Counted from the first letter of the stretch, positions 35,062 to 44,858 are shown. The stretch is 64,000 nt of DNA from Sulfuricurvum sp. PC08-66 (GCA_000830255.1 JQIT01000005.1:1-64000); one strand, 5' to 3'. A program made the numbers and translations. The notes: generated by a model from the sequence alone, not told the origin.

Positions 35062-35928
35062 ATGAAAAAGGCCATTGCGCTATTAGCCCTTGTTGTATTA
35101 CCCACATGGGCGATTATGCCCGCTCACATGAACAAAGTAGACACCGCCAAAAACGAGGCGATGAACGAGATTCGTCAAAAGCTTGACGGTATCAAAGAGT
35201 ACCGCACAGACCCCACCAAATGGGCGTTTGTCATTGCGGCAGAGGATTATGATGAGACTGACGACGTAGCCTATAGCGTCGAGAGTGGTAAGACCTTTGT
35301 AGAACTAGCACAAAAAGTATTGGGTGTGAGTGAGCGTCGCACCTATGCGCTCATAGGTGAGGAGGCGACCACGGGCAAAATCAAGAACAATTTGAACAAA
35401 TTGCTCAAATTTGTCCAAGCGGGTGACACCATCTATTTCTACTACTCAGGTCACGGTATTCCTGACATCGAGACCAAAGAGCCCTATATCCTCCCCAAAG
35501 ACCTTGACCCCTCATTCGTCACCGATGAGCCACAACTCAAACTTGCCAACATCTACAAAACATTGCAAGAGTCTAATGCTGCAAAAGTTGTAGCCTTTAT
35601 CGATAGCTGTTTTTCGGGCGCGACGGATAACAAAACCCTCTTCAAAGGGGTCGCCGCTCCACGATTAGTCGCCAAAACTATCAAAATCGACGACACCAAA
35701 ATGGTCGTTATGACCGCTGGAAAAGATAAACAATTTTCCAATATGTACGCTGACAAAAACATGCGACTCTTCAGCTACTACATGATGAAGAGCATCATCG
35801 AGGGCAAAGACAACGTCCGCGATATCTACAAAGACACCCGCTCCAATGTCGAGACCAAATCGTTTGAGTTTGGCGACCAGTACTTCCAATCCCCCACTAT
35901 CGACGGTAACGTCGATATGCGTTTCTAA
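35062..35928 (+). CDS. Secreted caspase-like (peptidase C14 family) protein
   Basis: The 288-aa protein has a signal peptide (about 1-17) and a caspase/metacaspase p20-like domain. The catalytic His 131 lies in FYYSGHG and the catalytic Cys 183 in AFIDSCFSGA, both in the correct order. The core starts with WAFVIAAEDYDE. Family members cleave after Arg/Lys or Asp; specificity cannot be read here. Export to the periplasm is uncommon for caspase homologues that act in the cytoplasm, though secreted C14 proteins exist. It has its own promoter. The next gene is convergent, five bases away, so it seems to be a single-gene unit. Confidence 0.88.
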   Translation: MKKAIALLALVVLPTWAIMPAHMNKVDTAKNEAMNEIRQKLDGIKEYRTDPTKWAFVIAAEDYDETDDVAYSVESGKTFVELAQKVLGVSERRTYALIGEEATTGKIKNNLNKLLKFVQAGDTIYFYYSGHGIPDIETKEPYILPKDLDPSFVTDEPQLKLANIYKTLQESNAAKVVAFIDSCFSGATDNKTLFKGVAAPRLVAKTIKIDDTKMVVMTAGKDKQFSNMYADKNMRLFSYYMMKSIIEGKDNVRDIYKDTRSNVETKSFEFGDQYFQSPTIDGNVDMRF

Positions 35929-35932
35929 CGCC

Positions 35933-36487
35933 TTAATACCACCAGTACGCCAATCCCACGTTCATGTGGAATTGGTCGTACGCCTTGGTGCTGATGATAT
36001 TACCCTCATCATCGACGAGGTTTACCTTCCCTCCAAGACCCATCATAAAATCTGCACGTAGCGTCAATTGCCCCAGTGAAATACCTGCTCCTATCTCGCC
36101 ATAGGGTACCAATGCCCCCTCTGCTGAATAGTTGGCAACTGCACTCTCATCACCATAGGTGGTATAAGCGAAGCGATAGGCACCACTCACACCCGCATCG
36201 ACGAAAATAGGTCCAAGGGTGATGAGGTTGAGTCCGATACCCGCTTGCGCACTTTCGGCAGTATCTACTTGCCCTATGCCCCACGCTTTGAGCTGTTCAT
36301 GAAAATAGCCCACCTTGAAATAGAGCAGTGAAAAATCGGAGTGGATGAAGTACTGCTCGATTCGCGCGTCAAAACTGCTAGGCAATTGGTCGAGGTATTT
36401 TGCTCCCGCGGTCACTGACGTGGCGGTGTACCAATCGCCTGCGCTTAGCGCTACTGCGGTGCTTAGAGAGAGTAGTAATTTTTTCAT
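35933..36487 (-). CDS. Exported barrel-like outer-membrane protein (184 aa)
   Basis: A signal peptide (MKKLLLSLSTAVALSAG) precedes glycine-rich amphipathic strands, and the protein ends in Trp-Trp-Tyr, consistent with an outer-membrane barrel. GGGAG lies eight bases before the ATG at 36487; an ATG five codons further upstream is less likely. No family is recognised. It faces the caspase-like gene tail to tail. Confidence 0.65.
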   Translation of the reverse strand: MKKLLLSLSTAVALSAGDWYTATSVTAGAKYLDQLPSSFDARIEQYFIHSDFSLLYFKVGYFHEQLKAWGIGQVDTAESAQAGIGLNLITLGPIFVDAGVSGAYRFAYTTYGDESAVANYSAEGALVPYGEIGAGISLGQLTLRADFMMGLGGKVNLVDDEGNIISTKAYDQFHMNVGLAYWWY

Positions 36488-36569
36488 CGTATAGGCTCCC
36501 AAACCAAAATGGGGGCATTGTAACAGTTACTCATTAAATGCACCATAAATGGCTTGATAAGAATTGGGG

Positions 36570-36600
36570 TATAATATTTGACTTTTTTACTTCAGGAGGA
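36570..36600 (+). promoter_or_regulatory. Promoter and ribosome site of the giant lipoprotein gene
   Basis: TATAAT at 36570-36575 and AGGAGG at 36594-36599 lead to the ATG at 36605. No clear -35 is present. Confidence 0.55.
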
Positions 36601-36604
36601 CGTA

Positions 36605-39600
36605 ATGAAAGCTTTTGCTTCTTATGTACTTGCATTGATTTTGGCACTCTCGATGACAGGGTGTCTCAAAGAAGAGCCGCTAGATGCGAACTCTACCTTC
36701 AGTGATACCGTCACACAGGTTCTCCAAGAGGAGACGATGTCTGTGCTCTCGTTCGTGGTAGATGGTACCTCTTTCGGGCTTGATGATTTGGAAAAGGGTG
36801 CTTCAAATGTTCTTTTGCAGCCCCTTTTGCGCGTCAATCTCTCTAAACCTATCTTGGCAAGCACCGTCGATACATCAACTGCCTATGTCGAGGACGCACA
36901 AGGAAATAGCGTATCCATTACGGTGAACAAAGGCAGTAGCTCGATAGAAATCTCCCCGAACGTCACTCTGACACCCTCTACGAAATATTACCTCGTCCTC
37001 AAAACCACTATCCAAAGCAATGATGGGTTAGCACTCTATAAAGAGTACAAAATTCCTTTTACGACAGTCGACGAAGCTGTGTTAAGCACAAGCAGTATCA
37101 CAGCTACGCACGTGACCCAAGGGCGAAATGCCGTCGATACCAATTTCACGGTGACTTTTTCCGATGCCATCCGAATCGATGACAATACTTCGATTCGCCT
37201 CATCAATACACAGACACAACAAACGCGAAACATCGCAGCTATTGCGCAAGGTAATACGCTTGTGATTGACCCAAGCGGCGATTTGAACACTTCTACGACT
37301 TATACTGTACGTATTTTGGCAGGTGCCGTCTCCAAAGCGACTACGGGATTGCCTCTCTACACGTTGGCAGAGCAAAATTTCACCATCTCGCCTCACGCAC
37401 GTCCTGTAGTGACACCTATTACAACAGACATCGTCGAGCCAACACATACATTTTTGGTCGATTTTGGGACAGCATTGGCATCGGGTAGTACGAATGGGGT
37501 GAGTGTGACCAATGGAGCTGCTTTTTCCAAAACACTAGGCACCACATCGGCTATACGAGTCATACCTTCTGCGACGTGGAATGAAGGGAATTTCAATATA
37601 ACATTTGACACAAACGTAACCAACATCGACGGTGTAGCCATGAGCACACCCTACACCAAATCCTTGGTGGTCAATGCCTCTCCGCGTGTCACTTCTACCG
37701 ATTTTAACGGTTCTACGGATATTCGTATCGACCGTAATATCACTCTACTCTTTAGTGAGTCAATAGATAAAGAGAGCACAATTATAGGTGTGACACTCAA
37801 AAACAGTGCGAATGCTAGTGTAACTGCTTCACATTATTGGGATGAGACCAATCGCACCCTCATCATAGACCCAAGCGCCGATTTGAACCCTTCGAGCAAC
37901 TACTCCGTGACGTTAGCAAACACCATCACAGATGCTTCGCAACGCCCCCTTATCACATCCTACACACTTAGCTTTGCGACCAATGCGAACACGCGTCCAA
38001 GTATCCTTAGCACAGCACCCGCGCACAATGCTACAGGTGTTGGCATCGATGCCAACTACACAGTCACTTTCAGTGAAGAGGTCAATCGTAGTATCGTTGA
38101 AGCAGGTGGTGTCACTATCGATGGCGTATCGGTCACCTACGCATGGTCAGGGGATGGCAAAAGTGTGACACTCTCACCGTTGGGCTACCTCAATACTGAC
38201 GCCAATTACACAGTGGTCGTATCCCCTACAGTCGTCGATTTGACAGGCTTCGCCGTAGCGCAAGAGTACCGTTACGCCTTTCGTACGGGTGTCAATGCGC
38301 GTCCAACCGTTGCAAGCACGACTATAGGTTCTGCACATTACATCGATGCCAATTTCACTATCACCTTCAGTGAGGCGATGAGCCCTACGAATGTCATCAC
38401 CCTTTCAGGTGCTAGCATCCCTCATGTGTGGAACGGTACCAATACACAAGTCACCCTAAAACCCTCTAGCTATCTCTCGCCATCGACCACCTACGTGCTT
38501 CGTGTACCTACGAGCCTCACGGATACGACGGGACTCGCACTCGCCCAAGAGTACAACTACACCTTCACTACGCACAGCAATCGTGCTCCTGCTATCAGCT
38601 CCAGAAGTTTCTCGCGACCTGCGGCGGCTACTACCACGCAAGCAGCCATCGATAGCAATATCAGCGTGCTTTTTGATACCAATGTTTCGATTGCAGATAG
38701 TTCCAAAATCGTGTGCAAAAATGGAGCTTCCACTGTTTCTGTGACAAAATCCGAAGACGCAGGCAGGGTCAAAATCGTCCCTGCGAGTGATTGGAATGTC
38801 TCGACCAATTATCTATGTACTTTTGGCGCGGGCGCTGTCAAAGAGACCGTATCGGGCATCCTCACCACGCAAGAGAGCAATGTGACCTTCACGACGTCGC
38901 AGTATGGACGACCTGCGAAACAACACTCTGTTTTCTATTATGATGTCAATGATTCGATGACTGTCGATTTCGGGGTGACTCTACACAGCAGTAGTACATC
39001 TAACGTCTCTATTACGACTATTGCGAATAGAACAGATGGCTTTACAGTGAGCATTGTCGATGCTCAAAAACTACGCGTGGCACCTACCTATCCGTGGGCG
39101 ACGGGGACTTTGTATCTTAATTTGGGGCAGGCTATTGCCAATCTTGATGGTGTACCAATGGCATCAGCGGATCAATTGGGATTGACTATAGGAGAGCGTC
39201 CTCGTGTAGTTGCGACGTCGCCAGAAGCCAATGCGAAAGGAGTGAACTATGGAAGTGGCACTATTTCGTATACTTTTGCAAAGAGTGTATCTATTGGAGG
39301 ATGCTTAGAGGTATTAGATACCAATGGTAGCAACATACTTACAACCTCACCAACTCCAACAAATACAAGTGGGACATCTATCTATACGTATGCCATCAAC
39401 AATACTGTTGCGGGGCAGACCTACACTGCAAAACTACGTGCAAATTGTGTTTTTGACGGTGCGACAGGGCAGCTAGCACTAGATGAGTATAATTTTTCTT
39501 TTTCGACGTTCAAGGTATTGGATGTGACGACACTTCTCACCCCTATTACGGGTAATTTTGGTCAAGCCGTTGCGGTAAGTGGTAACGGAAAACACGTCTA

Positions 39601-40549
39601 TGTTTCAGCACCAACAGATTATATGGGTAGATTGTATAAATTCTCTTACAACACATCATGGGAATCCAATGGTTCGATTCCTTCAGGCACAGCTGCGTTA
39701 AGTTACACCTTTTCCAACGTAATTACCACAACCTATGACGGTAACAGAACTATTATGGGAGATTCCAGCCATCAAGTAGCAAATCCATACGATGGTAGAG
39801 CGATTGTTTACAGTGGCGATTTTTCAACGGCACTACAAAAAGCAGGCGATGGCGCCAATGACTATTTCGGTAAAGCTGTGGGCATTACCAATGCAGGCTA
39901 TTCCATGGTGAAGAGTGAAACTAAATTGAGTATATTTGATTCAACTATGGCGTATGTGACATCACAAACAAAAAATACTGATTACTTGGCTGCATTGGAT
40001 ATTATCGCATCGGCGGGCGAGGCAAATGTTTTTGCAGGGTTTGCTGTTGAAATAAGCACCGCTAATTACGCTTTGTACACTTATGATGTAAATAGTTCTG
40101 TGCGTACTGTGCATAATGTATCTAATAGTTCTTACAAAGCTTTGGATATCTCGAGTGATGCCAAAATAGCCGTAACGGCGATTGTCTCTGGCACAACTGA
40201 AACAAAAATTTCTATCTATCGCAGAAGTGCTCTTGATGTGAAATTCCAAAATGCAGAACATAACATTACACTGACTGGATATGATGATGCACAAATAGCT
40301 CTTTCAGGGGATGGTAAAACTTTAGTGGTTGGGCTACCTCTTGATCCTGATGGTGGAACGACTGATAAGGGCGAAGCGCGAATTTATCGTTATATTAATA
40401 GTGCATGGACGTATATCACTACGCTTTATGAGCTTACAAGGGTAGATCAAAGTTTATTTGGAAATCGTGTCGATGTGAATTATGATGGTTCTGTTATTGT
40501 AGTAGGTGATGCGCCTAGTAGAAACAAAGCTTATATTTTTTATCCCTGA
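36605..40549 (+). CDS. Giant lipoprotein: about nine SbsA-type Ig-like repeats plus propeller
   Basis: The 1,314-aa protein starts with a lipoprotein signal (lipobox MTGC, Cys about 19). Nine tandem Ig-like units of about 90-105 residues follow, from about 35 to 975. Most have the Big_5/SbsA pattern: a start such as RPSILSTAPAHNATGV, then F-S-E/D, an L-P/N-S-T-x-Y-x-V strand and a YxxxFxT end. The last 330 residues form blade-like repeats (GQAVAVSGNGKHVYVSAP, ALSGDGKTLVVGLP, FGNRVDVNYDGSVIVVG), as in FG-GAP/beta-propeller proteins. It should be a long surface or periplasmic rod with a binding head, perhaps an adhesin. AGGAGG supports this start; an upstream in-frame ATG at 36578 is unlikely. 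Confidence 0.85.
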   Translation: MKAFASYVLALILALSMTGCLKEEPLDANSTFSDTVTQVLQEETMSVLSFVVDGTSFGLDDLEKGASNVLLQPLLRVNLSKPILASTVDTSTAYVEDAQGNSVSITVNKGSSSIEISPNVTLTPSTKYYLVLKTTIQSNDGLALYKEYKIPFTTVDEAVLSTSSITATHVTQGRNAVDTNFTVTFSDAIRIDDNTSIRLINTQTQQTRNIAAIAQGNTLVIDPSGDLNTSTTYTVRILAGAVSKATTGLPLYTLAEQNFTISPHARPVVTPITTDIVEPTHTFLVDFGTALASGSTNGVSVTNGAAFSKTLGTTSAIRVIPSATWNEGNFNITFDTNVTNIDGVAMSTPYTKSLVVNASPRVTSTDFNGSTDIRIDRNITLLFSESIDKESTIIGVTLKNSANASVTASHYWDETNRTLIIDPSADLNPSSNYSVTLANTITDASQRPLITSYTLSFATNANTRPSILSTAPAHNATGVGIDANYTVTFSEEVNRSIVEAGGVTIDGVSVTYAWSGDGKSVTLSPLGYLNTDANYTVVVSPTVVDLTGFAVAQEYRYAFRTGVNARPTVASTTIGSAHYIDANFTITFSEAMSPTNVITLSGASIPHVWNGTNTQVTLKPSSYLSPSTTYVLRVPTSLTDTTGLALAQEYNYTFTTHSNRAPAISSRSFSRPAAATTTQAAIDSNISVLFDTNVSIADSSKIVCKNGASTVSVTKSEDAGRVKIVPASDWNVSTNYLCTFGAGAVKETVSGILTTQESNVTFTTSQYGRPAKQHSVFYYDVNDSMTVDFGVTLHSSSTSNVSITTIANRTDGFTVSIVDAQKLRVAPTYPWATGTLYLNLGQAIANLDGVPMASADQLGLTIGERPRVVATSPEANAKGVNYGSGTISYTFAKSVSIGGCLEVLDTNGSNILTTSPTPTNTSGTSIYTYAINNTVAGQTYTAKLRANCVFDGATGQLALDEYNFSFSTFKVLDVTTLLTPITGNFGQAVAVSGNGKHVYVSAPTDYMGRLYKFSYNTSWESNGSIPSGTAALSYTFSNVITTTYDGNRTIMGDSSHQVANPYDGRAIVYSGDFSTALQKAGDGANDYFGKAVGITNAGYSMVKSETKLSIFDSTMAYVTSQTKNTDYLAALDIIASAGEANVFAGFAVEISTANYALYTYDVNSSVRTVHNVSNSSYKALDISSDAKIAVTAIVSGTTETKISIYRRSALDVKFQNAEHNITLTGYDDAQIALSGDGKTLVVGLPLDPDGGTTDKGEARIYRYINSAWTYITTLYELTRVDQSLFGNRVDVNYDGSVIVVGDAPSRNKAYIFYP

Positions 40550-40561
40550 TAAAGGAACCCT

Positions 40562-41815
40562 ATGCCCACCACCGACCAAGAAGCCCTCGAATATCACGCT
40601 CGCCCCAAAGCGGGCAAGCTCGCCATCACACCCACCGTCCCATTCGCCACACAGCGCGACATGAGTCTAGCCTACACCCCAGGCGTGGCGGCACCCTGTC
40701 TAGCCATAGAGAAAAACCCCGACGATGCCTACCTCTACACCGCCAAGAGCAATCTCGTAGCGGTCATCTCCAATGGCACAGCGGTCTTGGGACTAGGGGA
40801 CATTGGCGCACTCGCCTCCAAGCCCGTCATGGAGGGCAAGGCGATACTCTTTAAAAAATTTAGCGGTATCGATAGCTTCGATATTGAGGTGGACGAGAAA
40901 AATATCGAGCGCTTTTGCGATGTGGTCGCGGCAATTTCGCCTACTTTTGGGGGGATAAATCTCGAAGACATCAAAGCCCCTGAGTGTTTTGAAATCGAGC
41001 GTCGATTGGTCGAGCGTCTAGACATTCCCGTCATGCACGACGACCAACATGGCACTGCCATCATCTCTAGCGCAGGGATGCTCAATGCGTGTGAGATTAC
41101 AGGGCGCGATGTCTCGACGCTTCGTGTGGTGGTCATGGGGGCGGGTGCGGCGGCGATTAGCTGTGCCAAAATGTACCGATTTTTGGGTGTCAAATATATC
41201 ACGCTTATCGATACCAAGGGTGTCGTGCATCGTGGACGCGATGATCTCAATGCGCACAAGACGGCTTTTGCTATCGATGAGGCGCTCTCTATCGATGAGG
41301 CATTTGTGGGGGCGGACATGGTGCTAGGACTTTCTAAGGCGGGCGCTATCAAGCCTCACCACATCACGAGCCTCGCTCCCGATGCGATACTCTTCACACT
41401 GGCAAATCCTACACCTGAAATCATGCCCGATGAGGTGCGTGCACTGCGTAGCGACATTATTCACGCTACAGGACGCTCCGATTTTCCCAACCAAGTCAAT
41501 AATGTTTTGGGCTTTCCCTTTATCTTCAGAGGGGCGCTGGATGTACGCGCTAGCAAAATCAACGAACCAATGAAAGCCGCTGCCGCTCATGCCCTAGCAC
41601 ACTTAGCCAAACAAGCCGTGCCTGACTATCTCAATGCACTCTATGGCACGACGTTACGCTTCGGACGTGACTACATCATCCCCAAGCCTTTCGATAGACG
41701 TCTCGTCGTCGAGGTCAGCACGGCGGTAGCACAAGCGGCAATAGAGAGCGGTGTAGCACGCATCGACCACTTCGATATCGATGCTTACAAAAAGAGCCTA
41801 GAGCAGTATCAGTAA
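40562..41815 (+). CDS. Malic enzyme (malate dehydrogenase, oxaloacetate-decarboxylating)
   Basis: The 417-aa protein converts malate to pyruvate and CO2 with NAD(P). The N-terminal malic domain (YTPGVAAPC, GLGDIGALASKPVMEGKA) and the NAD-binding domain (VVMGAGAAAISCAKM, HATGRSDFPNQVNN) are complete. It lacks the phosphotransacetylase domain of long MaeB forms. AAAGGA precedes the ATG. It is 12 bases after the giant lipoprotein gene, but the relation looks accidental. Confidence 0.93.
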   Translation: MPTTDQEALEYHARPKAGKLAITPTVPFATQRDMSLAYTPGVAAPCLAIEKNPDDAYLYTAKSNLVAVISNGTAVLGLGDIGALASKPVMEGKAILFKKFSGIDSFDIEVDEKNIERFCDVVAAISPTFGGINLEDIKAPECFEIERRLVERLDIPVMHDDQHGTAIISSAGMLNACEITGRDVSTLRVVVMGAGAAAISCAKMYRFLGVKYITLIDTKGVVHRGRDDLNAHKTAFAIDEALSIDEAFVGADMVLGLSKAGAIKPHHITSLAPDAILFTLANPTPEIMPDEVRALRSDIIHATGRSDFPNQVNNVLGFPFIFRGALDVRASKINEPMKAAAAHALAHLAKQAVPDYLNALYGTTLRFGRDYIIPKPFDRRLVVEVSTAVAQAAIESGVARIDHFDIDAYKKSLEQYQ

Positions 41816-41819
41816 ATCT

Positions 41820-42452
41820 TTAGCCCAAAAATTTTTTGAGGCTTTTTTTCTCTCTATCACCGATAGCGTAGTGAATTTTTTGCAGATATTTTTGGATATT
41901 GTCCGCGCTTATGCCGCTCTCTTGAGAGGCTTTTTGCATGAGGTAGTAGGGGATTTTGGGGCGTTTGCGCAAAAATTCACGTGCCAATTTCTCGACCAAG
42001 CACCCCTTTTTGTGGTAGCACAGCCGTGCAAAGACGAAGGGCAGTTGGTGCTTCTCATGCCAGCGTGTCGCCATATCGATATAGGGTGCGCCCGAGAGGA
42101 CATAGCGTAGTGCCTTGTCTCCGATGAGGACTTGCCCCTCTAGACCCAATTTTTTGGCTAGGGCATTGGAGGTGGCAGATTCGCTGTCGGTGCCGTTTTG
42201 CCCCTCGATGACGATGACGCTCTCGACGATGCCGTGCGCGACGATACCCGCATCGACGCACGAGCGACCCTTGGACTCTATAGAGGAGATGAAGGCGGCA
42301 TTGACTTTGCGCTTATTAAATGCGGCATTGATGGCGCTTGGGACGCCCTTTTTGTAGGCGATGGTGGCGTGCATGCGTGTAGAGCGCACGTGCCGTTTGA
42401 TGAAAACATTGAACGGCAACAAGTTGAGGTAATCTATCTTGCCAAAAATCAT
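41820..42452 (-). CDS. mqnA: Chorismate dehydratase, futalosine pathway
   Basis: MqnA makes 3-enolpyruvylbenzoate from chorismate, the entry step of futalosine-type menaquinone synthesis. The protein (210 aa) begins GKIDYLNLLPFNVF, the family start, and has AAFISSIES and VSGAPYIDMATRW-like segments. It is slightly shorter than MqnA of other phyla, in line with Campylobacterota members. It lies convergent to malic enzyme. Together with mqnD it predicts a menaquinone-based respiratory chain. Confidence 0.9.
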   Translation of the reverse strand: MIFGKIDYLNLLPFNVFIKRHVRSTRMHATIAYKKGVPSAINAAFNKRKVNAAFISSIESKGRSCVDAGIVAHGIVESVIVIEGQNGTDSESATSNALAKKLGLEGQVLIGDKALRYVLSGAPYIDMATRWHEKHQLPFVFARLCYHKKGCLVEKLAREFLRKRPKIPYYLMQKASQESGISADNIQKYLQKIHYAIGDREKKSLKKFLG

Positions 42453-42461
42453 TGCGCGCGG

Positions 42462-44084
42462 CTATTTGAAGGGATTCGCCAGCGAGAGCGCCAAGCCTAC
42501 GACGCTGTTTTTGCGGTCGCTGATGGTGTTTTGGTGGTAGAAAAGTTCGACTGAGATATATTTGGTAAACGCCACATCGACACCCACGACGGTTTTGAGT
42601 ACGCCCATAACGCCCGCCATATCACCACCTCGCAGCGCTAGACCCGCTTCCACGCCAAAATAGGGGATGAGCACCGCGATATTTTCTAGATGCAACGGCA
42701 TATTGTTGTTCCCAAACGTGCTTAGCTGCATCGCAAAGGTGTAGTGTAAATCCGCTACCCAGCTCGTATCGCCACGCCCCCAGAGTCCGCCCCAACCGTG
42801 GCGCAACCATTTGGAGTGATCCAGTAGGTCAAGCTGATAGCTAATCATGGCAGGTTCGGGCCAATCAGCGCCTGCGCGTACCACCCATCGACCCCCTTTT
42901 TCGTAGTTGGCGGCGATGGCTTTGAGGTTCTCTTCGTCAACTTTGGTCAAAAAATCGACATTGAGCGTGCGTACCATACCCGCTTCTAGACCCACGGTGC
43001 CTGTTTTGGTCGTGCCTGCGAAGGTGATTTGGTAGCTAATATCTTTGTGACTACAGGTATCGAAGGTTTGGGTTTTGCCCAGTGACCACTCCTGTCCTGC
43101 GATGAGGAGGCGTGCGTTGGATTGGTTGGAGTTGATGGTCAATTGCGGGAAACCGTAACGTGCGACATCGATGGTGATAGTGTGGTTGGCACCCAAATTG
43201 AGCGCAAAATCGCCCTCGATTGGGCAGTAGGAGGGGTGCTCGACGCGGTAGGTGTGACTGCCTACGGCGATGGGGGTGGTGATATTGGAGTTGAAGGGTT
43301 TGCCATCGACGAAAAGCTGTGCCTCTTTGGCAATAGCGAAGGTGATTTTGGGGAGTTGATTGCCCGATAAATCAAGCGATACCGTGCGCTCTTGGAGTCC
43401 CAAAAGCTCAAATTCACCGCTGTAGGGTGCCATGTGGGGTGCTTCTAGGGTGTAGGCGTGTTTACCTGTACGCAGGTATACATCAAAGAGGCGCTTTTGT
43501 GGGACGCCATCGACGGTGAGGGTATAGTTGGTATCGGGGGTGAGCAAAAAGGAGATTTTTTGGGTGAAGCGGTTGGCGCGTTCGTTGCTGAAAAGTTGCA
43601 ATTGTTGATTCACCAGTGCCAAATCTGCATCGTTAAAAGCGTTGGGCAGAAGCGTCGCGGTCGCTTTGATTTGGCGCAAATCCGCTAGGTGCTCTTCGAG
43701 CATATTGACCGCCGCGATTTCATCGGTGGGGAGCTTGTCCAGCGAGGCGTGTTTGATGTTTTTGAGTTTGCCGCGCGCTATTTCGAGGAGCTGCTCTTGA
43801 GAGATTTGGGCGCAGACCATGCCATTGGCTTGGACGTAGGTGACATCGGTGAGGGTGAGGCGGCTTTGGCTGGAGATGGAGCGCTTGGCGCTTTTGGAGG
43901 CGTTGGGTCCGAAGATACCTCCTGTTTGGGTCGATTCATCCAGAGAAAATTCCGAGGAGACGTTGGAGATGATTTGGTTGGCTAGGGCTGCTAGTGCCTC
44001 TTTGGGGGTTGTTTCACACGCTTCATAGAGCTTTTGTGCCCAACCCAAATGGGTCAAAAGTAGTACCATTACTAACCATCGCAT
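42462..44084 (-). CDS. Exported PEGA-domain protein with barrel-like C-terminus (540 aa)
   Basis: A signal peptide (ends GWAQ, residue 16) is followed by an LPP20-like alpha/beta domain (about 20-110) and a helical linker. At least three PEGA-type beta modules then follow (about 165-400, such as NYTLTVDGVPQKRL and AQLFVDGKPFNSN). The last 130 residues contain amphipathic strands and end with Pro-Phe-Lys. It is probably an envelope or outer-membrane protein; I do not recognise the full architecture. It lies nine bases upstream of mqnA, and the shared transcript need not mean a shared role. Confidence 0.7.
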   Translation of the reverse strand: MRWLVMVLLLTHLGWAQKLYEACETTPKEALAALANQIISNVSSEFSLDESTQTGGIFGPNASKSAKRSISSQSRLTLTDVTYVQANGMVCAQISQEQLLEIARGKLKNIKHASLDKLPTDEIAAVNMLEEHLADLRQIKATATLLPNAFNDADLALVNQQLQLFSNERANRFTQKISFLLTPDTNYTLTVDGVPQKRLFDVYLRTGKHAYTLEAPHMAPYSGEFELLGLQERTVSLDLSGNQLPKITFAIAKEAQLFVDGKPFNSNITTPIAVGSHTYRVEHPSYCPIEGDFALNLGANHTITIDVARYGFPQLTINSNQSNARLLIAGQEWSLGKTQTFDTCSHKDISYQITFAGTTKTGTVGLEAGMVRTLNVDFLTKVDEENLKAIAANYEKGGRWVVRAGADWPEPAMISYQLDLLDHSKWLRHGWGGLWGRGDTSWVADLHYTFAMQLSTFGNNNMPLHLENIAVLIPYFGVEAGLALRGGDMAGVMGVLKTVVGVDVAFTKYISVELFYHQNTISDRKNSVVGLALSLANPFK

Positions 44085-44142
44085 ATCAAACTCCTAGGGG
44101 GATTTAGTTGCGGCGATTATAGCCAAGGTAAGGTTATTGGGT

Positions 44143-44148
44143 TATAAT
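44143..44148 (+). promoter_or_regulatory. Promoter -10 of the moaD operon
   Basis: TATAAT at 44143-44148 lies 42 bases before the moaD ATG. A GAGGGA ribosome site follows around 44176-44181. I see no molybdate-responsive riboswitch fold in the short leader. Confidence 0.5.
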
Positions 44149-44189
44149 TTTTCTCTTTTTTACACCAATATTGACGAGGGAAAATAGGT

Positions 44190-44411
44190 ATGGTAACCGT
44201 AGAATTTTTGGGTCCTATTGGGCTAGAGGATATGCATGTAGAGGCCTCTACGCTTGGGGATGTGGCGCGTATTTTGCAAAACGACGAGCGTGTGAGCGCG
44301 TGGCTGGCCACCAGTGCGGTAGCGGTCAACGATGAGCTTACCTCCAATCTCTCCAAACCACTCAAAAACGGTGACAAAGTATCACTCCTGCCTCCTGTGT
44401 GTGGCGGCTAA
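44190..44411 (+). CDS. moaD: Molybdopterin synthase small subunit
   Basis: A ubiquitin-like ThiS/MoaD-fold protein of 73 aa ending in Gly-Gly (PVCGG), which is thiocarboxylated to supply the dithiolene sulfur for molybdopterin. It is directly followed by moaE with no gap, as expected for the two subunits of the synthase. It heads a six-gene run with zero to four base spacings. Confidence 0.93.
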   Translation: MVTVEFLGPIGLEDMHVEASTLGDVARILQNDERVSAWLATSAVAVNDELTSNLSKPLKNGDKVSLLPPVCGG

Positions 44412-44858
44412 ATGGTCGAAATTTTCGAGGGTTCATTGCCCGTAGAGGCGATTTTGGCGCGCTGGTATGGCGCGTCGTTGGGGCGAAATGAGGGTGCATT
44501 TATTCCTTTTGTGGGCACTGTGCGCGCAGAGGGTGGCATCGAGGCGTTGAGCTTCGATATCTATGAGCCAATTTTGGCGCGCTGGTACGAGGCGTGGCAG
44601 ACCAAAGCCGCCGCACTTGGCGCACGTCTAGCCATGGCACACAGCCGTGGCGATGTGCCTGTGCACACCTCTAGCTATATTGCCGCCGTTTTTAGCCCCA
44701 AACGTCGCGTGGCACTGGAGCTTATCGATGCTTTTGTCGAGGATTTCAAGGCGCAAGCTCCTATCTGGAAATATGACATTATCGATGGCAAGCGCATCTA
44801 TGCACGCGAGCGCTCTACGGCTTTGGTAGGCAGTGGCATTTTGGGTGGCACACAATGA
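44412..44858 (+). CDS. moaE: Molybdopterin synthase catalytic subunit
   Basis: MoaE (148 aa) holds the active site in which two MoaD thiocarboxylates convert cyclic pyranopterin monophosphate to molybdopterin. The conserved FVGTVRAEG and WKYDIIDGKRIY segments are present, the latter with the catalytic Lys region. Its start abuts the moaD stop and its end overlaps moeA by four bases. Confidence 0.94.
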   Translation: MVEIFEGSLPVEAILARWYGASLGRNEGAFIPFVGTVRAEGGIEALSFDIYEPILARWYEAWQTKAAALGARLAMAHSRGDVPVHTSSYIAAVFSPKRRVALELIDAFVEDFKAQAPIWKYDIIDGKRIYARERSTALVGSGILGGTQ

